Shown one piece after another: positions 26,415-35,259 of a stretch of DNA of 64,000 bases. The stretch covers positions 3,991,501 through 4,055,500 of the forward strand of contig NZ_CP127247.1 of the NCBI RefSeq assembly GCF_030285785.1. The letters run 5' to 3'. The DNA is from Parasedimentitalea psychrophila. GTDB lineage: Bacteria > Pseudomonadota > Alphaproteobacteria > Rhodobacterales > Rhodobacteraceae. The notes beneath the pieces were generated by a model. The model did no database searches, was not told the DNA's origin, and worked only from the letters and a program-made list of their open reading frames with translations. The translations under genes and the position numbers were made by a program. Within the stretch, counting starts at the first letter, position 1. Every line of letters starts with the position of its first letter.

Positions 26415-27563
26415 ATGTCTCTGACGTTAGAAAACCTCGAACGGCTGATCGGGTTCAACTCGGTCAGCTCTAGGTCCAATCTCGACATTATCGGTTTCAT
26501 CGAAACTTATCTGCGTGAGCGTGGGTTTCGACTGACGCGCATTTCCGATGCCACCGGTCAAAAGGCGGGGTTTTTTGCCGAAATTGGCCCCTCCGAGGGT
26601 GGCCTGATTTTGTCGGGCCATACCGATGTTGTTCCGACCGAGGGGCAGAACTGGAGCCGCGATCCGTTCCGGTTGTCACACCAAGATGGCAAGTACTACG
26701 GGCGCGGCACTACTGATATGAAGGGCTATCTGGCCTGTATGCTGAGCGCTGCGGATAAGGCCGCAAAGAGCGATCTGAAAGAGCCGCTGAAACTCGTTTT
26801 TTCCTATGACGAGGAAATCGGCTGTGTCGGGATCCAGCATATGGCTGACCGGCTTGCTCCGCTCCTTGGGACTCCGCGCGCCTGTTTCGTCGGGGAACCG
26901 ACAGAGATGCGTGTGGCGGTCGGGCACAAGGGCAAGGCTGCGATCAAAGCGACCTGTAACGGGCAAAGTGGACATTCCGCCCTGGCGCCTAACTTCGTGA
27001 ACGCCTTGCATCTCGCCGCAGATTTTGTTGTCGAACTTGGCAAGGTGCAGGGGTGGCTTGCAACGCAAGGCGCGCGCGATACAGACTATGACATCGCCTA
27101 CAGCACGGTGCATATTGGCAAACTCACTGGCGGCGTTGCGCTGAATATCGTTCCCGACCACGCGGAGTTGATCCTTGAATATCGCCATCTCGCGGCAGAC
27201 CAACAAGACATGATCATGGATCTGATCCGGGACGCGGCCAGCCGTGTGGCCGGACGATATCAGCCCGACTATCCCGAGGCGAAAATCGCCCTGAACCGGT
27301 ACAATGCCTATCCTGGCCTCGATGTTTCCAAGGGCGCTCCTGTGGTTGCCCTGGCGCAGCGTCTGGCAGGTAATCCAGAGCTCACCAAGGTTGCCTTTGG
27401 CACTGAAGCTGGCGTTTTTGCAGGTCTTGGTGTTCCGACAATCGTATGTGGCCCCGGTTCTATGGAAGGGCAGGGCCATAAAGCGGATGAATATATTTCC
27501 GGGGAACAGCTAGCGGCCTGCGATCGCATGATGGATTGTATCGTGGACGAAATTAGTATTTAG
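26415..27563 (+). CDS. M20 family deacylase, acetylornithine deacetylase (ArgE)-like
   Basis: A 382-residue zinc amidohydrolase. Metal-site motifs: SGHTDVVP (H69, D71), YYGRGTTDMKG with the bridging aspartate, SYDEEIGCVG with the catalytic glutamate pair, and the lid-domain segment NGQSGHSALAP. It starts 17 bp after the demethylase-like gene, with GAGGAGG upstream, so it is part of that operon. ArgE itself removes acetyl from N-acetylornithine. In this setting it more likely removes an acyl or formyl group from a pathway intermediate (inference). Confidence 0.88.
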   Translation: MSLTLENLERLIGFNSVSSRSNLDIIGFIETYLRERGFRLTRISDATGQKAGFFAEIGPSEGGLILSGHTDVVPTEGQNWSRDPFRLSHQDGKYYGRGTTDMKGYLACMLSAADKAAKSDLKEPLKLVFSYDEEIGCVGIQHMADRLAPLLGTPRACFVGEPTEMRVAVGHKGKAAIKATCNGQSGHSALAPNFVNALHLAADFVVELGKVQGWLATQGARDTDYDIAYSTVHIGKLTGGVALNIVPDHAELILEYRHLAADQQDMIMDLIRDAASRVAGRYQPDYPEAKIALNRYNAYPGLDVSKGAPVVALAQRLAGNPELTKVAFGTEAGVFAGLGVPTIVCGPGSMEGQGHKADEYISGEQLAACDRMMDCIVDEISI

Positions 27564-27943
27564 GGCCAAGGCCAGGGTCAGGGCGAGGAAGGCTTGCCAT
27601 CTGACATCCGCCGAGCCCTCTTTGGACACCTGAGGCCGCCCGATACCTTGGTTGCGAAAACCATCAGTGACCGGTGGCATTTTCCGGTGGCCTTGGCGAA
27701 AGCGGACGCCTCGGAGGCGCCCGAACAGAACGGTTCACGGCAAGTAAAACACGGCCGACGGAGCCTGGAAAACCTGTGAGATCTGCAGGGTTTTGGAGCT
27801 GTTGATCTGGCGTATTCGGGCCCTGCGATCGTTGTTAGGCTGAAGCTAATGAGCGCTGAGGAATACAGTTCTTAAATTCGACCAGCCGCCTTTCTATACT
27901 GACTGAAATACGGCTGCAATACGGCTGCGCCGATGGAGGGACC
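27564..27943. other. 380-bp gap before the pot-type operon
   Basis: No convincing gene. It contains a short direct repeat of AATACGGCTGC (27907-27929) directly ahead of the ATPase gene's ribosome-binding site (GGAGGGACC). A promoter for the transporter operon is expected here, but no clear hexamers stand out. Confidence 0.4.
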
Positions 27944-29035
27944 ATGCCAGAAGACCAATCAATAGCCATTGACGTCCGCGACGCAGTAAAGCGCTATGGC
28001 GATTTTACCGCATTGAAGACGATATCGCTTTCCATCCTGGACAACGAGTTTTTCACTCTTCTAGGCCCTTCCGGCTGCGGAAAAACAACGCTCTTGCGTA
28101 TGATCGCTGGGTTTGAGGATGTCACCGAAGGCGAGATCTATCTCTATGGTGACGAGATCAAAAATTTGCCGCCGCACCAGCGCCCGGTGAACACCGTGTT
28201 CCAGAACTATGCTTTGTTCCCGCATATGACGGTGCTGGACAACGTGGCATTTGGCCTGGAGATGCGGGGCAGGTCCAGGGCGGAGGCCCGCAGCCGTGCT
28301 GGCGAAATGCTGGAGCTGGTGCAATTGTCGCAATTTTCTAGTCGCAAACCGTCGCAACTCTCGGGCGGTCAGCAGCAGCGTGTGGCACTTGCGCGTGCGC
28401 TGGCACCGCAGCCAAAAGTTTTGCTTTTGGACGAGCCCTTGTCCGCATTGGATCAGAAGCTTCGCAAAGCGATGCAACTTGAGCTGAAACACCTGCAGCG
28501 CGAGACCGGTATCACGTTCGTCTTCGTGACCCACGACCAGGAAGAGGCGCTGACCATGTCCGACCGCATCGCCGTCATGTCAGAGGGCGAATTGCAGCAG
28601 TTGGGCGCGCCGCGGGACATTTACGAGCGCCCGCACAACATGTTTGTGGCCGATTTCATTGGAGAAACCAACCTTTTGGAGGTCTCGGTGGACAATATCG
28701 CCAATGGTCGTGCGACCTGCCATCTTGGCGGCGGGCACGAACTGACCTGCAACCAGGTTGATGGCATTGCTGTCGGGGCACAGGTTCATATGTCAGTGCG
28801 TCCGGAGCGCCTGTTTATTTCAGACGACCCGGCGGAAGGCGAAAGCCTGAAGGGCAGGGTGCAGGAGAATGTTTTTGGAGGTACCGATATTACCACCATC
28901 ATTAACCTTGCGGACGGGCCAAACTTTACCGTCAGAACGTCTAACTCAAATCGCGGGAACAAACGCATTTTTGAACGCGGAAACGAAGTCTTCGTCAACA
29001 TGGAGCTGGGGGCGGCACGCCTCCTGGTGGACTGA
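27944..29035 (+). CDS. potA: polyamine-type ABC transporter ATP-binding protein
   Basis: A 363-residue importer ATPase: Walker A GPSGCGKTT, signature LSGGQQQR, Walker B LLLDEPLSALD, switch THDQEE, and a C-terminal TOBE regulatory domain (MSVRPERLFI onward). This is the PotA/FbpC class energising uptake of spermidine, putrescine or related cations. RBS GGAGGG precedes the ATG. Its stop overlaps the first permease gene's ATG (TGATG). Confidence 0.92.
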   Translation: MPEDQSIAIDVRDAVKRYGDFTALKTISLSILDNEFFTLLGPSGCGKTTLLRMIAGFEDVTEGEIYLYGDEIKNLPPHQRPVNTVFQNYALFPHMTVLDNVAFGLEMRGRSRAEARSRAGEMLELVQLSQFSSRKPSQLSGGQQQRVALARALAPQPKVLLLDEPLSALDQKLRKAMQLELKHLQRETGITFVFVTHDQEEALTMSDRIAVMSEGELQQLGAPRDIYERPHNMFVADFIGETNLLEVSVDNIANGRATCHLGGGHELTCNQVDGIAVGAQVHMSVRPERLFISDDPAEGESLKGRVQENVFGGTDITTIINLADGPNFTVRTSNSNRGNKRIFERGNEVFVNMELGAARLLVD

Positions 29036-29964
29036 TGGCAGCGCAAGCAGAAAGCGGCGGCGGCGCAACCACCGACACCTACAAAGAAGCGCGTACCTGG
29101 TTGCTCATGCCGGCCTGGCTCGTGCTTTTGGTGCTGTCTCTGGCCCCGGTGTCGATGATCTTGATCTACTCGTTCCTGACCAAAGAGTTCAGGGGTGGGG
29201 TGATCTGGGAATTCAGCCTCGCGGCCTATGATCAGTTCTTCTTTGATCGCGGATTGTTCGGGGATGAAGCGCCACAAATCGAGTGGACCTATATCACCAT
29301 CTTCTGGCGCTCGATCTGGCAGGCAGGTGCCGCCACGATTCTTAGCCTGATTATTGGGTTTCCAACTGCCTACTTCATTGCGACACGGGCTGAAAAAGTT
29401 AGACCGATTTGGGTCTTCCTGGTCACCATTCCCTATTGGGTCAACCTGCTGATTCGTACAGTTTCAATGAAATTCCTACTGCGCGATCAGGGGCCGCTGA
29501 ACGATTTCTTGTTGTCCACCGGACTTATCGACAACCCAATTCACATCGTGAACACAAATTTCGCGGTGCAGTTGGGGCTGTTCTATTCCTACCTGCCATT
29601 CATGGTATTGCCGATTTATGCCTCCGTTGAGCGCTACAACTTTGCCTTGAGCGAGGCCGCGGCTGATCTCTATGCCACCAAATGGGTGACCCTGCGGCGC
29701 ATTCTGTTGCCCGCGATAAAACCGGGAGTGATCGCAGGTTGTATTCTGGTGTTCGTGCCGTCACTGGGCTCGTTCCTCGCGCCAGATCTTCTGGGAGGGG
29801 CAAAAAACTTCATGATCGGCTCGCTCATTGAGGAGCAGTTCAAGGGCAATGCCGGGAACTGGCCATTTGGTGCTGCCGCCTCGATGATCCTGCTGACCAT
29901 GGTTCTGATCATCTTACTTGTGTTCGCGCGCCGACAGGCCAATGCAGAAAAGCGGGAGGGTTAA
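29035..29964 (+). CDS. potB: polyamine-type ABC transporter permease 1
   Basis: A 309-residue permease with six membrane segments and the cytoplasmic coupling loop EAAADLYATKWVTLRRILLPAIKPG characteristic of PotB-type permeases. A long N-terminal region and a periplasmic insert (about residues 55-85) are typical. It overlaps the ATPase stop and is followed directly by the second permease. Confidence 0.92.
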   Translation: MAAQAESGGGATTDTYKEARTWLLMPAWLVLLVLSLAPVSMILIYSFLTKEFRGGVIWEFSLAAYDQFFFDRGLFGDEAPQIEWTYITIFWRSIWQAGAATILSLIIGFPTAYFIATRAEKVRPIWVFLVTIPYWVNLLIRTVSMKFLLRDQGPLNDFLLSTGLIDNPIHIVNTNFAVQLGLFYSYLPFMVLPIYASVERYNFALSEAAADLYATKWVTLRRILLPAIKPGVIAGCILVFVPSLGSFLAPDLLGGAKNFMIGSLIEEQFKGNAGNWPFGAAASMILLTMVLIILLVFARRQANAEKREG

Positions 29965-29967
29965 GTG

Positions 29968-30777
29968 ATGGCACTGAGAAAATATGACATCAAATCGTAC
30001 CGTGGCTTTGGGGCCATGACGATTCTGTGCCTGGTGGTTCTATATGCACCATTGATTGTGGTCACGATCTACAGTTTCAACGCGTCAAAATCGATCACCG
30101 TTTGGGAGGGGCTGTCGCTTCGTTGGTACGTGGATGTTTTCAGCGGTCCCGAAAGCGCGAAATTCAAGCTGGCAGCCTGGAACAGCTTTGTGATTGCCAT
30201 TATTGCTTCGACAATCGCGACAGCGATTGCGACTCTGGCAGCGACCGCCATCGTGCGGGGCGGCAAGTTCCGGCTACGTACCGCCTCTATCGGGTTGATC
30301 TCTTTGCCGCTGATGGTGCCGGAAATCGTGACTGCCGTGGCCACGTTGATCTTTTTCAACTACATCGGCTTTGATCGCGGATTACTGACGATCGTGTTGG
30401 CCCACATCGCCTTTTGCATCCCCTTTGCCTACCTGCCGATCGCGGCACGGATGCAAGGCATCGAGGACAGCTACGAGCAGGCCGCGATGGATCTCTATGC
30501 CACCAAACGACAGGTCTTCACCCGGATCTTGCTTCCTTTGATGGCCCCCGGCATTGTCTCTGGATACCTGCTTTCTTTCATCGTTTCGCTGGACGATTTC
30601 ATCATCACCAACTTCGTCAAGGGCGCCGGTGTTGAAACACTGCCAACTGCCATTTTCGGCGCGGTGAAACAGGGCATCAAGCCCAACATTATGGCCATTT
30701 CAACCATGCTGCTCGCGGTGTCGATAATCATGGTCACGATCTCATACATCGTCAGCAAGTCAGACAATACAAAGTAA
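29968..30777 (+). CDS. potC: polyamine-type ABC transporter permease 2
   Basis: A 269-residue six-helix permease with a coupling loop ([20 protein letters not shown]) and the C-terminal [12 protein letters not shown] motif typical of PotC. GGGAGG sits 8-10 nt before ATG 29968; a GTG at 29965 is an alternative start. Together with the upstream gene it forms the heterodimeric membrane channel. Confidence 0.92.
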   Translation: MALRKYDIKSYRGFGAMTILCLVVLYAPLIVVTIYSFNASKSITVWEGLSLRWYVDVFSGPESAKFKLAAWNSFVIAIIASTIATAIATLAATAIVRGGKFRLRTASIGLISLPLMVPEIVTAVATLIFFNYIGFDRGLLTIVLAHIAFCIPFAYLPIAARMQGIEDSYEQAAMDLYATKRQVFTRILLPLMAPGIVSGYLLSFIVSLDDFIITNFVKGAGVETLPTAIFGAVKQGIKPNIMAISTMLLAVSIIMVTISYIVSKSDNTK

Positions 30778-30797
30778 CCCAACAGATGGAGAAACCC

Positions 30798-31835
30798 ATG
30801 AAAACAATTTTAAAAACTACGGTTGCAGCATCCGCTATCGCTTTGTCAGCCAGCGTTGCCCTGGCCGATGGAAAAGTGGTTGTCTACCACTGGTTCGAGT
30901 ACATGCCGCAGGAGCTCGTGGACAAGTTTACGGCAGAGACCGGCATCGACGTGGTGATGGATACCTATGATTCCAACGAATCCATGTTAGCCTCTCTGAA
31001 AGCGGGTGGGATCGGGACCTATGATGTTTCGGTGCCGGGCGACTATATGGTCAAGATCATGGCCAATGAGGGGCTGTTGGGCACCATCGCCGAGGGAGAG
31101 CTTGCCAACAAAGGAAACATCGAAGCAGTGTGGCTGGACGTCGATTTTGATCAGGGCCGAAAGCACTCGATTCCCTACCAGTGGGGCTCAACAGCGTTTG
31201 CCGTGAACCGTGACGTCTATCAGGGCGACATTAACACCACCGATATCCTGTTTAATCCGCCGGCCGAATTGAGTGGCAAGGTCAACATGCTTGACAGCCA
31301 GGGTGAAGTTATGGCGATGGCATCGTTGCATCTCGGCATTCCGCAGTGCTCAACCGACCGGGAGCAGTTGAAGGCATTGGACGCGATGCTGAAGGAGGCC
31401 AAAACTTATTGGGCATCCTTCAATTCCGATACAGCGAAAGAAGTGTTGGTCGCCGGTGACGCTGCCGCAGGCATGATCTATAATGGGTTCTCGGCCAAAG
31501 CGCGTGAAGAAGGCGCAAACGTAGAATACGCCTATCCGAAGCAGGGCTACATTGCCTGGATGGACAACGTTGTTCTGCTGAAGGACGCTCCAAACCGCGA
31601 TAACGCGCTCAAATTCATGGACTTCCTGCTCGATCCGGAAAATGTCGCAACACTGACAAACTGGACCCAATATTCTGCTGGTGTTAAAGGCGTTGCGCCA
31701 CTGCTGGACGATGCCCTTCGCACTCTGCCAGAGGCAAATCCACCTGCAGATGCTGGACCGGCTACGTTCATCGAAGTGTGTGGCGAGGAAACCCAAGCAA
31801 TATACGACAAGATTTGGACGAATGTAAAAAAGTAA
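30798..31835 (+). CDS. potD: polyamine-type periplasmic binding protein
   Basis: A 345-residue secreted protein of the PotD/PotF family with a cleavable signal ending near AALSASVALADG-type sequence and mature text beginning VVVYHWFEYMPQELVDKF. It delivers the ligand to the Pot permease. Start 30798 (MKTILKTTV) has GGAG upstream; an ATG at 30786 is less signal-like. The ligand is unproven. The linked demethylase and aldehyde dehydrogenase suggest a betaine or methylated amine as alternatives to polyamines. Confidence 0.9.
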   Translation: MKTILKTTVAASAIALSASVALADGKVVVYHWFEYMPQELVDKFTAETGIDVVMDTYDSNESMLASLKAGGIGTYDVSVPGDYMVKIMANEGLLGTIAEGELANKGNIEAVWLDVDFDQGRKHSIPYQWGSTAFAVNRDVYQGDINTTDILFNPPAELSGKVNMLDSQGEVMAMASLHLGIPQCSTDREQLKALDAMLKEAKTYWASFNSDTAKEVLVAGDAAAGMIYNGFSAKAREEGANVEYAYPKQGYIAWMDNVVLLKDAPNRDNALKFMDFLLDPENVATLTNWTQYSAGVKGVAPLLDDALRTLPEANPPADAGPATFIEVCGEETQAIYDKIWTNVKK

Positions 31836-32177
31836 ACGCTCATTACTCTCGTGCTTGGGCCAGTTGGTCTGAGCACGGGATGTCGGCATTATCCGGCATG
31901 TTTGCTCTGTTGCAAGCGCCGCACCTCTCCTGTCATTTTATTGATCCTTTATCATTGTCCCAGACTGGTTTCTGTCGGGTCCGGAGGCGGAGAGCGCAAC
32001 GGCCGAGAGGACGATCTCAGGTCATCTGTCAGACCGCATACCGCTACCAAACCAATCTGCGTCATATCCACGGGACATTATTGCCAGTCACCGCGGCTGT
32101 TTGGCGACAGTGAGTCAGCCTTGCATCAAAAAAACAATGGGGGTGCTGGGCCGAAGGTGGATCGACATGTTGAGGAA
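31836..32177. other. 342-bp gap, nothing recognised
   Basis: Sequence between the binding-protein gene and the 3' end of the tRNA gene. No convincing coding frame, no clear terminator, no integrase remnant and no direct repeat of the tRNA end was seen. Confidence 0.5.
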
Positions 32178-32254
32178 TGGTGGTCCCAGCTGGATTCGAA
32201 CCAGCGACCTCTCGCTTCGGAGGCGAGCACTCTATCCAGCTGAGCTATGGGACC
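32178..32254 (-). tRNA. tRNA-Arg (anticodon CCG)
   Basis: The minus strand folds as a standard tRNA: 7-bp acceptor stem GGTCCCA/TGGGACC with discriminator A and encoded CCA, a D-arm with AGCTCAGCTGG, anticodon stem CTCGC/GCGAG with loop CTCCGAA (anticodon CCG, reading CGG), and T-arm GGTTCGAATCC. All stems are intact. The 3' end faces lower coordinates. Confidence 0.96.
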
Positions 32255-32324
32255 ACTAGCAACCTTGTACCTGTGCGGGCATCTGCACGCAAGCAGTTAA
32301 AGGCTATATTTATTCTTTCTTTTC

Positions 32325-32392
32325 AACTGGTTCCGAGTCCTGTCGAGCGCCTTCATAGGGCAGCGCTCTACACAGATGAGCTACAGTGGCCT
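32325..32392 (-). pseudogene. degenerate tRNA remnant
   Basis: On the minus strand GGCCACTGTAGCTCATCTGT is followed by GTAGAGCGCTGCCCTATGAA, closely matching the tRNA acceptor/D-arm layout GTAGCTCAG...TAGAGCGC and an anticodon-loop-like CTATGAA. The T-arm is scrambled (GGACTCGGAACC) and no 3' strand pairs with the acceptor. It reads as a decayed tRNA lying 70 bp upstream of the intact tRNA-Arg gene. Confidence 0.5.
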
Positions 32393-32595
32393 GTTTCAAC
32401 GGCGGTATAGCTGTCGGAACCGAGCACTTCAATGGAAAATTTCGTCTCGTTGGCCTTCATGGGAGATATTTCCGCCCGGGCCCGAGTTTGGTAATTTCAA
32501 TGACTGACATTGATCCACCGGCGACACTTGAGACAGATGTAAAAACGGCGCTGCAGACTGTTGGGTCTTGCTGAATATGCCGGAAATGACACCTC

Positions 32596-32627
32596 AAAAG
32601 CCCGCAGGCGATTGGTGTACGGGTTTT
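32596..32627 (-). terminator. probable terminator of the DUF882 gene
   Basis: On the minus strand AAAACCCG (32627-32620) can pair with CGGGCTTTT (32604-32596), giving a stem ending in a T tract 30 bp past the stop. The loop is long, so confidence is moderate. Confidence 0.4.
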
Positions 32628-32656
32628 GTCATGGGCCTAATATGGGCGTTGTCGAG

Positions 32657-33226
32657 TTAGCCGTTCCAGCTGCGGACCTGGCCGCAATCCATATGCACAA
32701 AATTGGAGCCACGGTATTTTCCGACACCGCCGGCCTGACAGGCCAGCGCTGCTTTTGCCATCTGGTTGACCGAGCGGGAGGCCAATCGCAGATCGGCAGC
32801 CTGTCCCCGCATGTGCAGTGAGTTTTTGGCAACTCCACGCGACCGACGGCGTAACATGGCATTGGTTTGCGGACTGCGATAGCCCGACAACATCATATAA
32901 GGTTCATTCACCTCCAACAGGTTATGGGATGCCGCCATGATGTCGATGGTGCGCGGATCGATCTCTTTGATCAGATCATTGCGCCAGTCGCGCATGAAGT
33001 AGTTAATTTCCTTGATTGAATCCTTGATGTACTTGCCATCGATCCAATAGATCATATCGATTCGTTCACCGGTTCGGCCCGAATACATTCGAATGCGTCG
33101 GATATCACCCGAACCACGCAACAGGCCTGCTGCTTTTGAAAAAGTGGGAGCTGCAACAAATGCGGTTGCCGCGAAAGCACCCAATAAGCTCCGTCGGGTT
33201 ATCCCCGAAGTTTTGGTTTCTACCAT
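32657..33226 (-). CDS. DUF882 (YcbK-like) M15-type peptidase, Tat-exported
   Basis: About 189 residues. The twin-arginine signal TRRSLLGAFAATAFVAAP precedes a catalytic domain with SGYRSPQTNAMLRR, LHMRGQAADLR (H and D zinc ligands) and a final FVHMDCG histidine, the LAS/M15 metallopeptidase pattern. E. coli YcbK (MepK) cleaves 3-3 peptidoglycan cross-links made by L,D-transpeptidases. Here the gene is divergent from such a transpeptidase, as one would expect for paired enzymes. Start 33226 (MVETKTSG) is chosen over an upstream Met at 33265. Confidence 0.9.
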   Translation of the reverse strand: MVETKTSGITRRSLLGAFAATAFVAAPTFSKAAGLLRGSGDIRRIRMYSGRTGERIDMIYWIDGKYIKDSIKEINYFMRDWRNDLIKEIDPRTIDIMAASHNLLEVNEPYMMLSGYRSPQTNAMLRRRSRGVAKNSLHMRGQAADLRLASRSVNQMAKAALACQAGGVGKYRGSNFVHMDCGQVRSWNG

Positions 33227-33595
33227 CGTATACTGCGCCGTCCCGTACGCTATTCCTGCCTGCACCCGATGTTACGGGCGCTATTTTCATCCATCCCAAG
33301 ATGCAATTTGTATGCCACAGGTCGATTCGTGTGCCAAGATAGGATTGTGGCAACTTGTATCTATCTCCAATTTTCGGCGATTTTTTGCGCAAATTGTCAT
33401 AATAACCACTATATCAGGATCATGACACTCCCCAGAGGCTGCCCGAGGCCACCTGACTGCGTCTACACTGCATCAGGGAGCGAGGACGTTCAAAACTGAT
33501 GTAAATGTGAATGGACTTCTCCCCCTAGTATTTACCAGAACTTCATGTAGGCAGAGCCTTTAATTGATGCGTAAACCGTTCAAGGAAGTTATGAT
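33227..33595. promoter_or_regulatory. divergent promoter region of the cell-wall pair
   Basis: About 370 bp between the divergent DUF882 and L,D-transpeptidase genes. No gene recognised. AT-richer than its surroundings around 33350-33420, as expected for promoters. No operator identified. Confidence 0.4.
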
Positions 33596-35221
33596 ATGAT
33601 GTGTTTTCCCCATGTTATTTTTTTACCAAAACTACGGGCGGGTGTCTTTGCTCTGACGCTTGCTGGTTTAGGAATGGGGATGAGCCCGGCACCGGCGCAG
33701 GCGCAGGTGACTGCGTTTAAACAAGCCATTGCTGAGGCGGCATCGACTGATGACGGCGTGGCTGCGTTTTATCGCGAGAATGATTATCAGCCGATCTGGA
33801 CCGGGACCGGCGAGCTGGACCGGGCGCGCAGGTCAGCCTTGTTGGCGGCGCTTGGCACAATGTCGCTCCATGGGCTGCCGGATCGGGCGGTAGAGGTTGC
33901 GCGACTAACCAAGCTGATGCAGAGCGCCAGGACGACGCGGGATCTAGGGATGGTCGAAGTCTCGTTGAGCCAGGCACTGGTCGACTATGCGAGCGATATT
34001 CAGACCGGAATTTTGATTCCCTCTCAAATCGACGATGGCATGGTGCGGGTAAAACCCAAAACGAATGGCAATGTTTTCTTGACCGGCATGCGGGACGGGA
34101 CACCCACTGCCTTTATGCGGTCACTGGCGCCGAGGTCGTCGCAATATCGCACCTTGATGAAAGAGAAGCTCCGACTGGAGACGCTGATGCAGCAGGGCGG
34201 TTGGGGGCCCACGGTGCCAAATCGCAAGCTGGAACTGGGTCAAAGCGGCCCGGATGTTGTGGCGTTACGCAACCGACTGGTCGCTATGGGCTATATGCAA
34301 CAGAGCGCCACAGGCAGCTATGACGGGGTAATTGAGGCGGCGGTCCAGCAATTTCAGGCCGAACACGGGCTTGAGGCTGACGGTGTAGCTGGCAAGGGTA
34401 CCATTGCCGAGGTCAACAAGCCGGTTGTTGCGCGATTGAAGTCGGTCATTGTTGCTATGGAACGGGAGCGCTGGCTGCCGGTGGAGCGCGGTGCGCGTCA
34501 CGTATTGGTCAATCAAACAGATTTTACCGCAAAAATCATCGATCATGGCAATGTCACCTTTGAAACCCGGTCGGTGATTGGCAAAAATCAGGGCGACCGG
34601 CGGTCCCCGGAATTCTCCGACGAAATGGAGCATATGGTTATCAACCCCAGCTGGTATGTGCCGCGGTCCATTGTGACCAAAGAATATCTGCCGCAATTGA
34701 AGGCAAATCCAAACGCTGTTAACCACATTGAAATCACCGATCGGCGGGGTCTCAAGGTGGACCGCAGTGCGGTTGATTTTACACAATTCACCGCCAGAAC
34801 TTTCCCTTTTGCCATGCGCCAGCCTCCGAGCAATCGCAATGCATTGGGCCTGGTCAAGTTCATGTTCCCCAACAAGTACAATATCTACCTGCATGACACC
34901 CCGGCCAAGAACCTGTTTTCGCGTGAGGTGCGGGCCTATTCGCATGGCTGTATCCGATTGGCGCAACCGTTTGAATTTGCCTATGCCTTGTTGGCGCGCC
35001 AGTCCGAAGACCCCAAGGCCTTTTTCCATCGCGTCCTGAATACCGGCAAAGAAACCAAGGTTGAGCTTGAGCAGAAGGTGCCAGTGCATATCATCTACCG
35101 AACGGCGATTATATCCACCAAGGGCCGTGCTGAATTTCGACGCGATGTTTATGGGCGCGACGCCAAGATTTGGGCGGCGCTGCAGCGGGCAGGGGTGGTG
35201 TTGAGCGGCGTTCAGGGGTAA
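33596..35221 (+). CDS. L,D-transpeptidase (YcbB/LdtD family)
   Basis: A 541-residue periplasmic enzyme: signal peptide (about residues 12-36), a peptidoglycan-binding domain at about 205-275 (LGQSGPDVVALRNRL...FQAEHGLEADG), and a C-terminal YkuD catalytic domain with the active-site motif SHGCIRL near residue 450. It forms 3-3 cross-links or tethers proteins to peptidoglycan. RBS AAGGAAG lies upstream; ATG 33596 or 33599 could be used. Divergent from the DUF882 peptidase. Confidence 0.93.
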   Translation: MMCFPHVIFLPKLRAGVFALTLAGLGMGMSPAPAQAQVTAFKQAIAEAASTDDGVAAFYRENDYQPIWTGTGELDRARRSALLAALGTMSLHGLPDRAVEVARLTKLMQSARTTRDLGMVEVSLSQALVDYASDIQTGILIPSQIDDGMVRVKPKTNGNVFLTGMRDGTPTAFMRSLAPRSSQYRTLMKEKLRLETLMQQGGWGPTVPNRKLELGQSGPDVVALRNRLVAMGYMQQSATGSYDGVIEAAVQQFQAEHGLEADGVAGKGTIAEVNKPVVARLKSVIVAMERERWLPVERGARHVLVNQTDFTAKIIDHGNVTFETRSVIGKNQGDRRSPEFSDEMEHMVINPSWYVPRSIVTKEYLPQLKANPNAVNHIEITDRRGLKVDRSAVDFTQFTARTFPFAMRQPPSNRNALGLVKFMFPNKYNIYLHDTPAKNLFSREVRAYSHGCIRLAQPFEFAYALLARQSEDPKAFFHRVLNTGKETKVELEQKVPVHIIYRTAIISTKGRAEFRRDVYGRDAKIWAALQRAGVVLSGVQG

Positions 35222-35259
35222 TCCTCTGGCCTAAGCCAAACCATCGGGAAGGGCCTGAA

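Larger units (their letters stand above)
32255..32656. other. 402-bp gap holding a decayed tRNA and a likely terminator
   Basis: Between tRNA-Arg and the DUF882 gene. It contains the tRNA-like remnant (32325-32392) and the hairpin at 32596-32627, both listed separately. The rest is unassigned. Confidence 0.5.

Noticed and set aside
26676-27479. 267-codon minus-strand frame inside the M20 deacylase gene
   Set aside because: It is the antisense shadow of a well-supported enzyme gene.
31836-32177. Integration site at the tRNA-Arg 3' end
   Set aside because: No integrase, no direct repeat of the tRNA end and no foreign-looking genes were seen.
31851-32243. 130-codon plus-strand frame running into tRNA-Arg
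   Set aside because: It ends inside the antisense strand of a tRNA gene and has no RBS or family features.
34265-35089. 274-codon minus-strand frame inside the L,D-transpeptidase gene
   Set aside because: It is antisense to the catalytic domain and has no domain features of its own.
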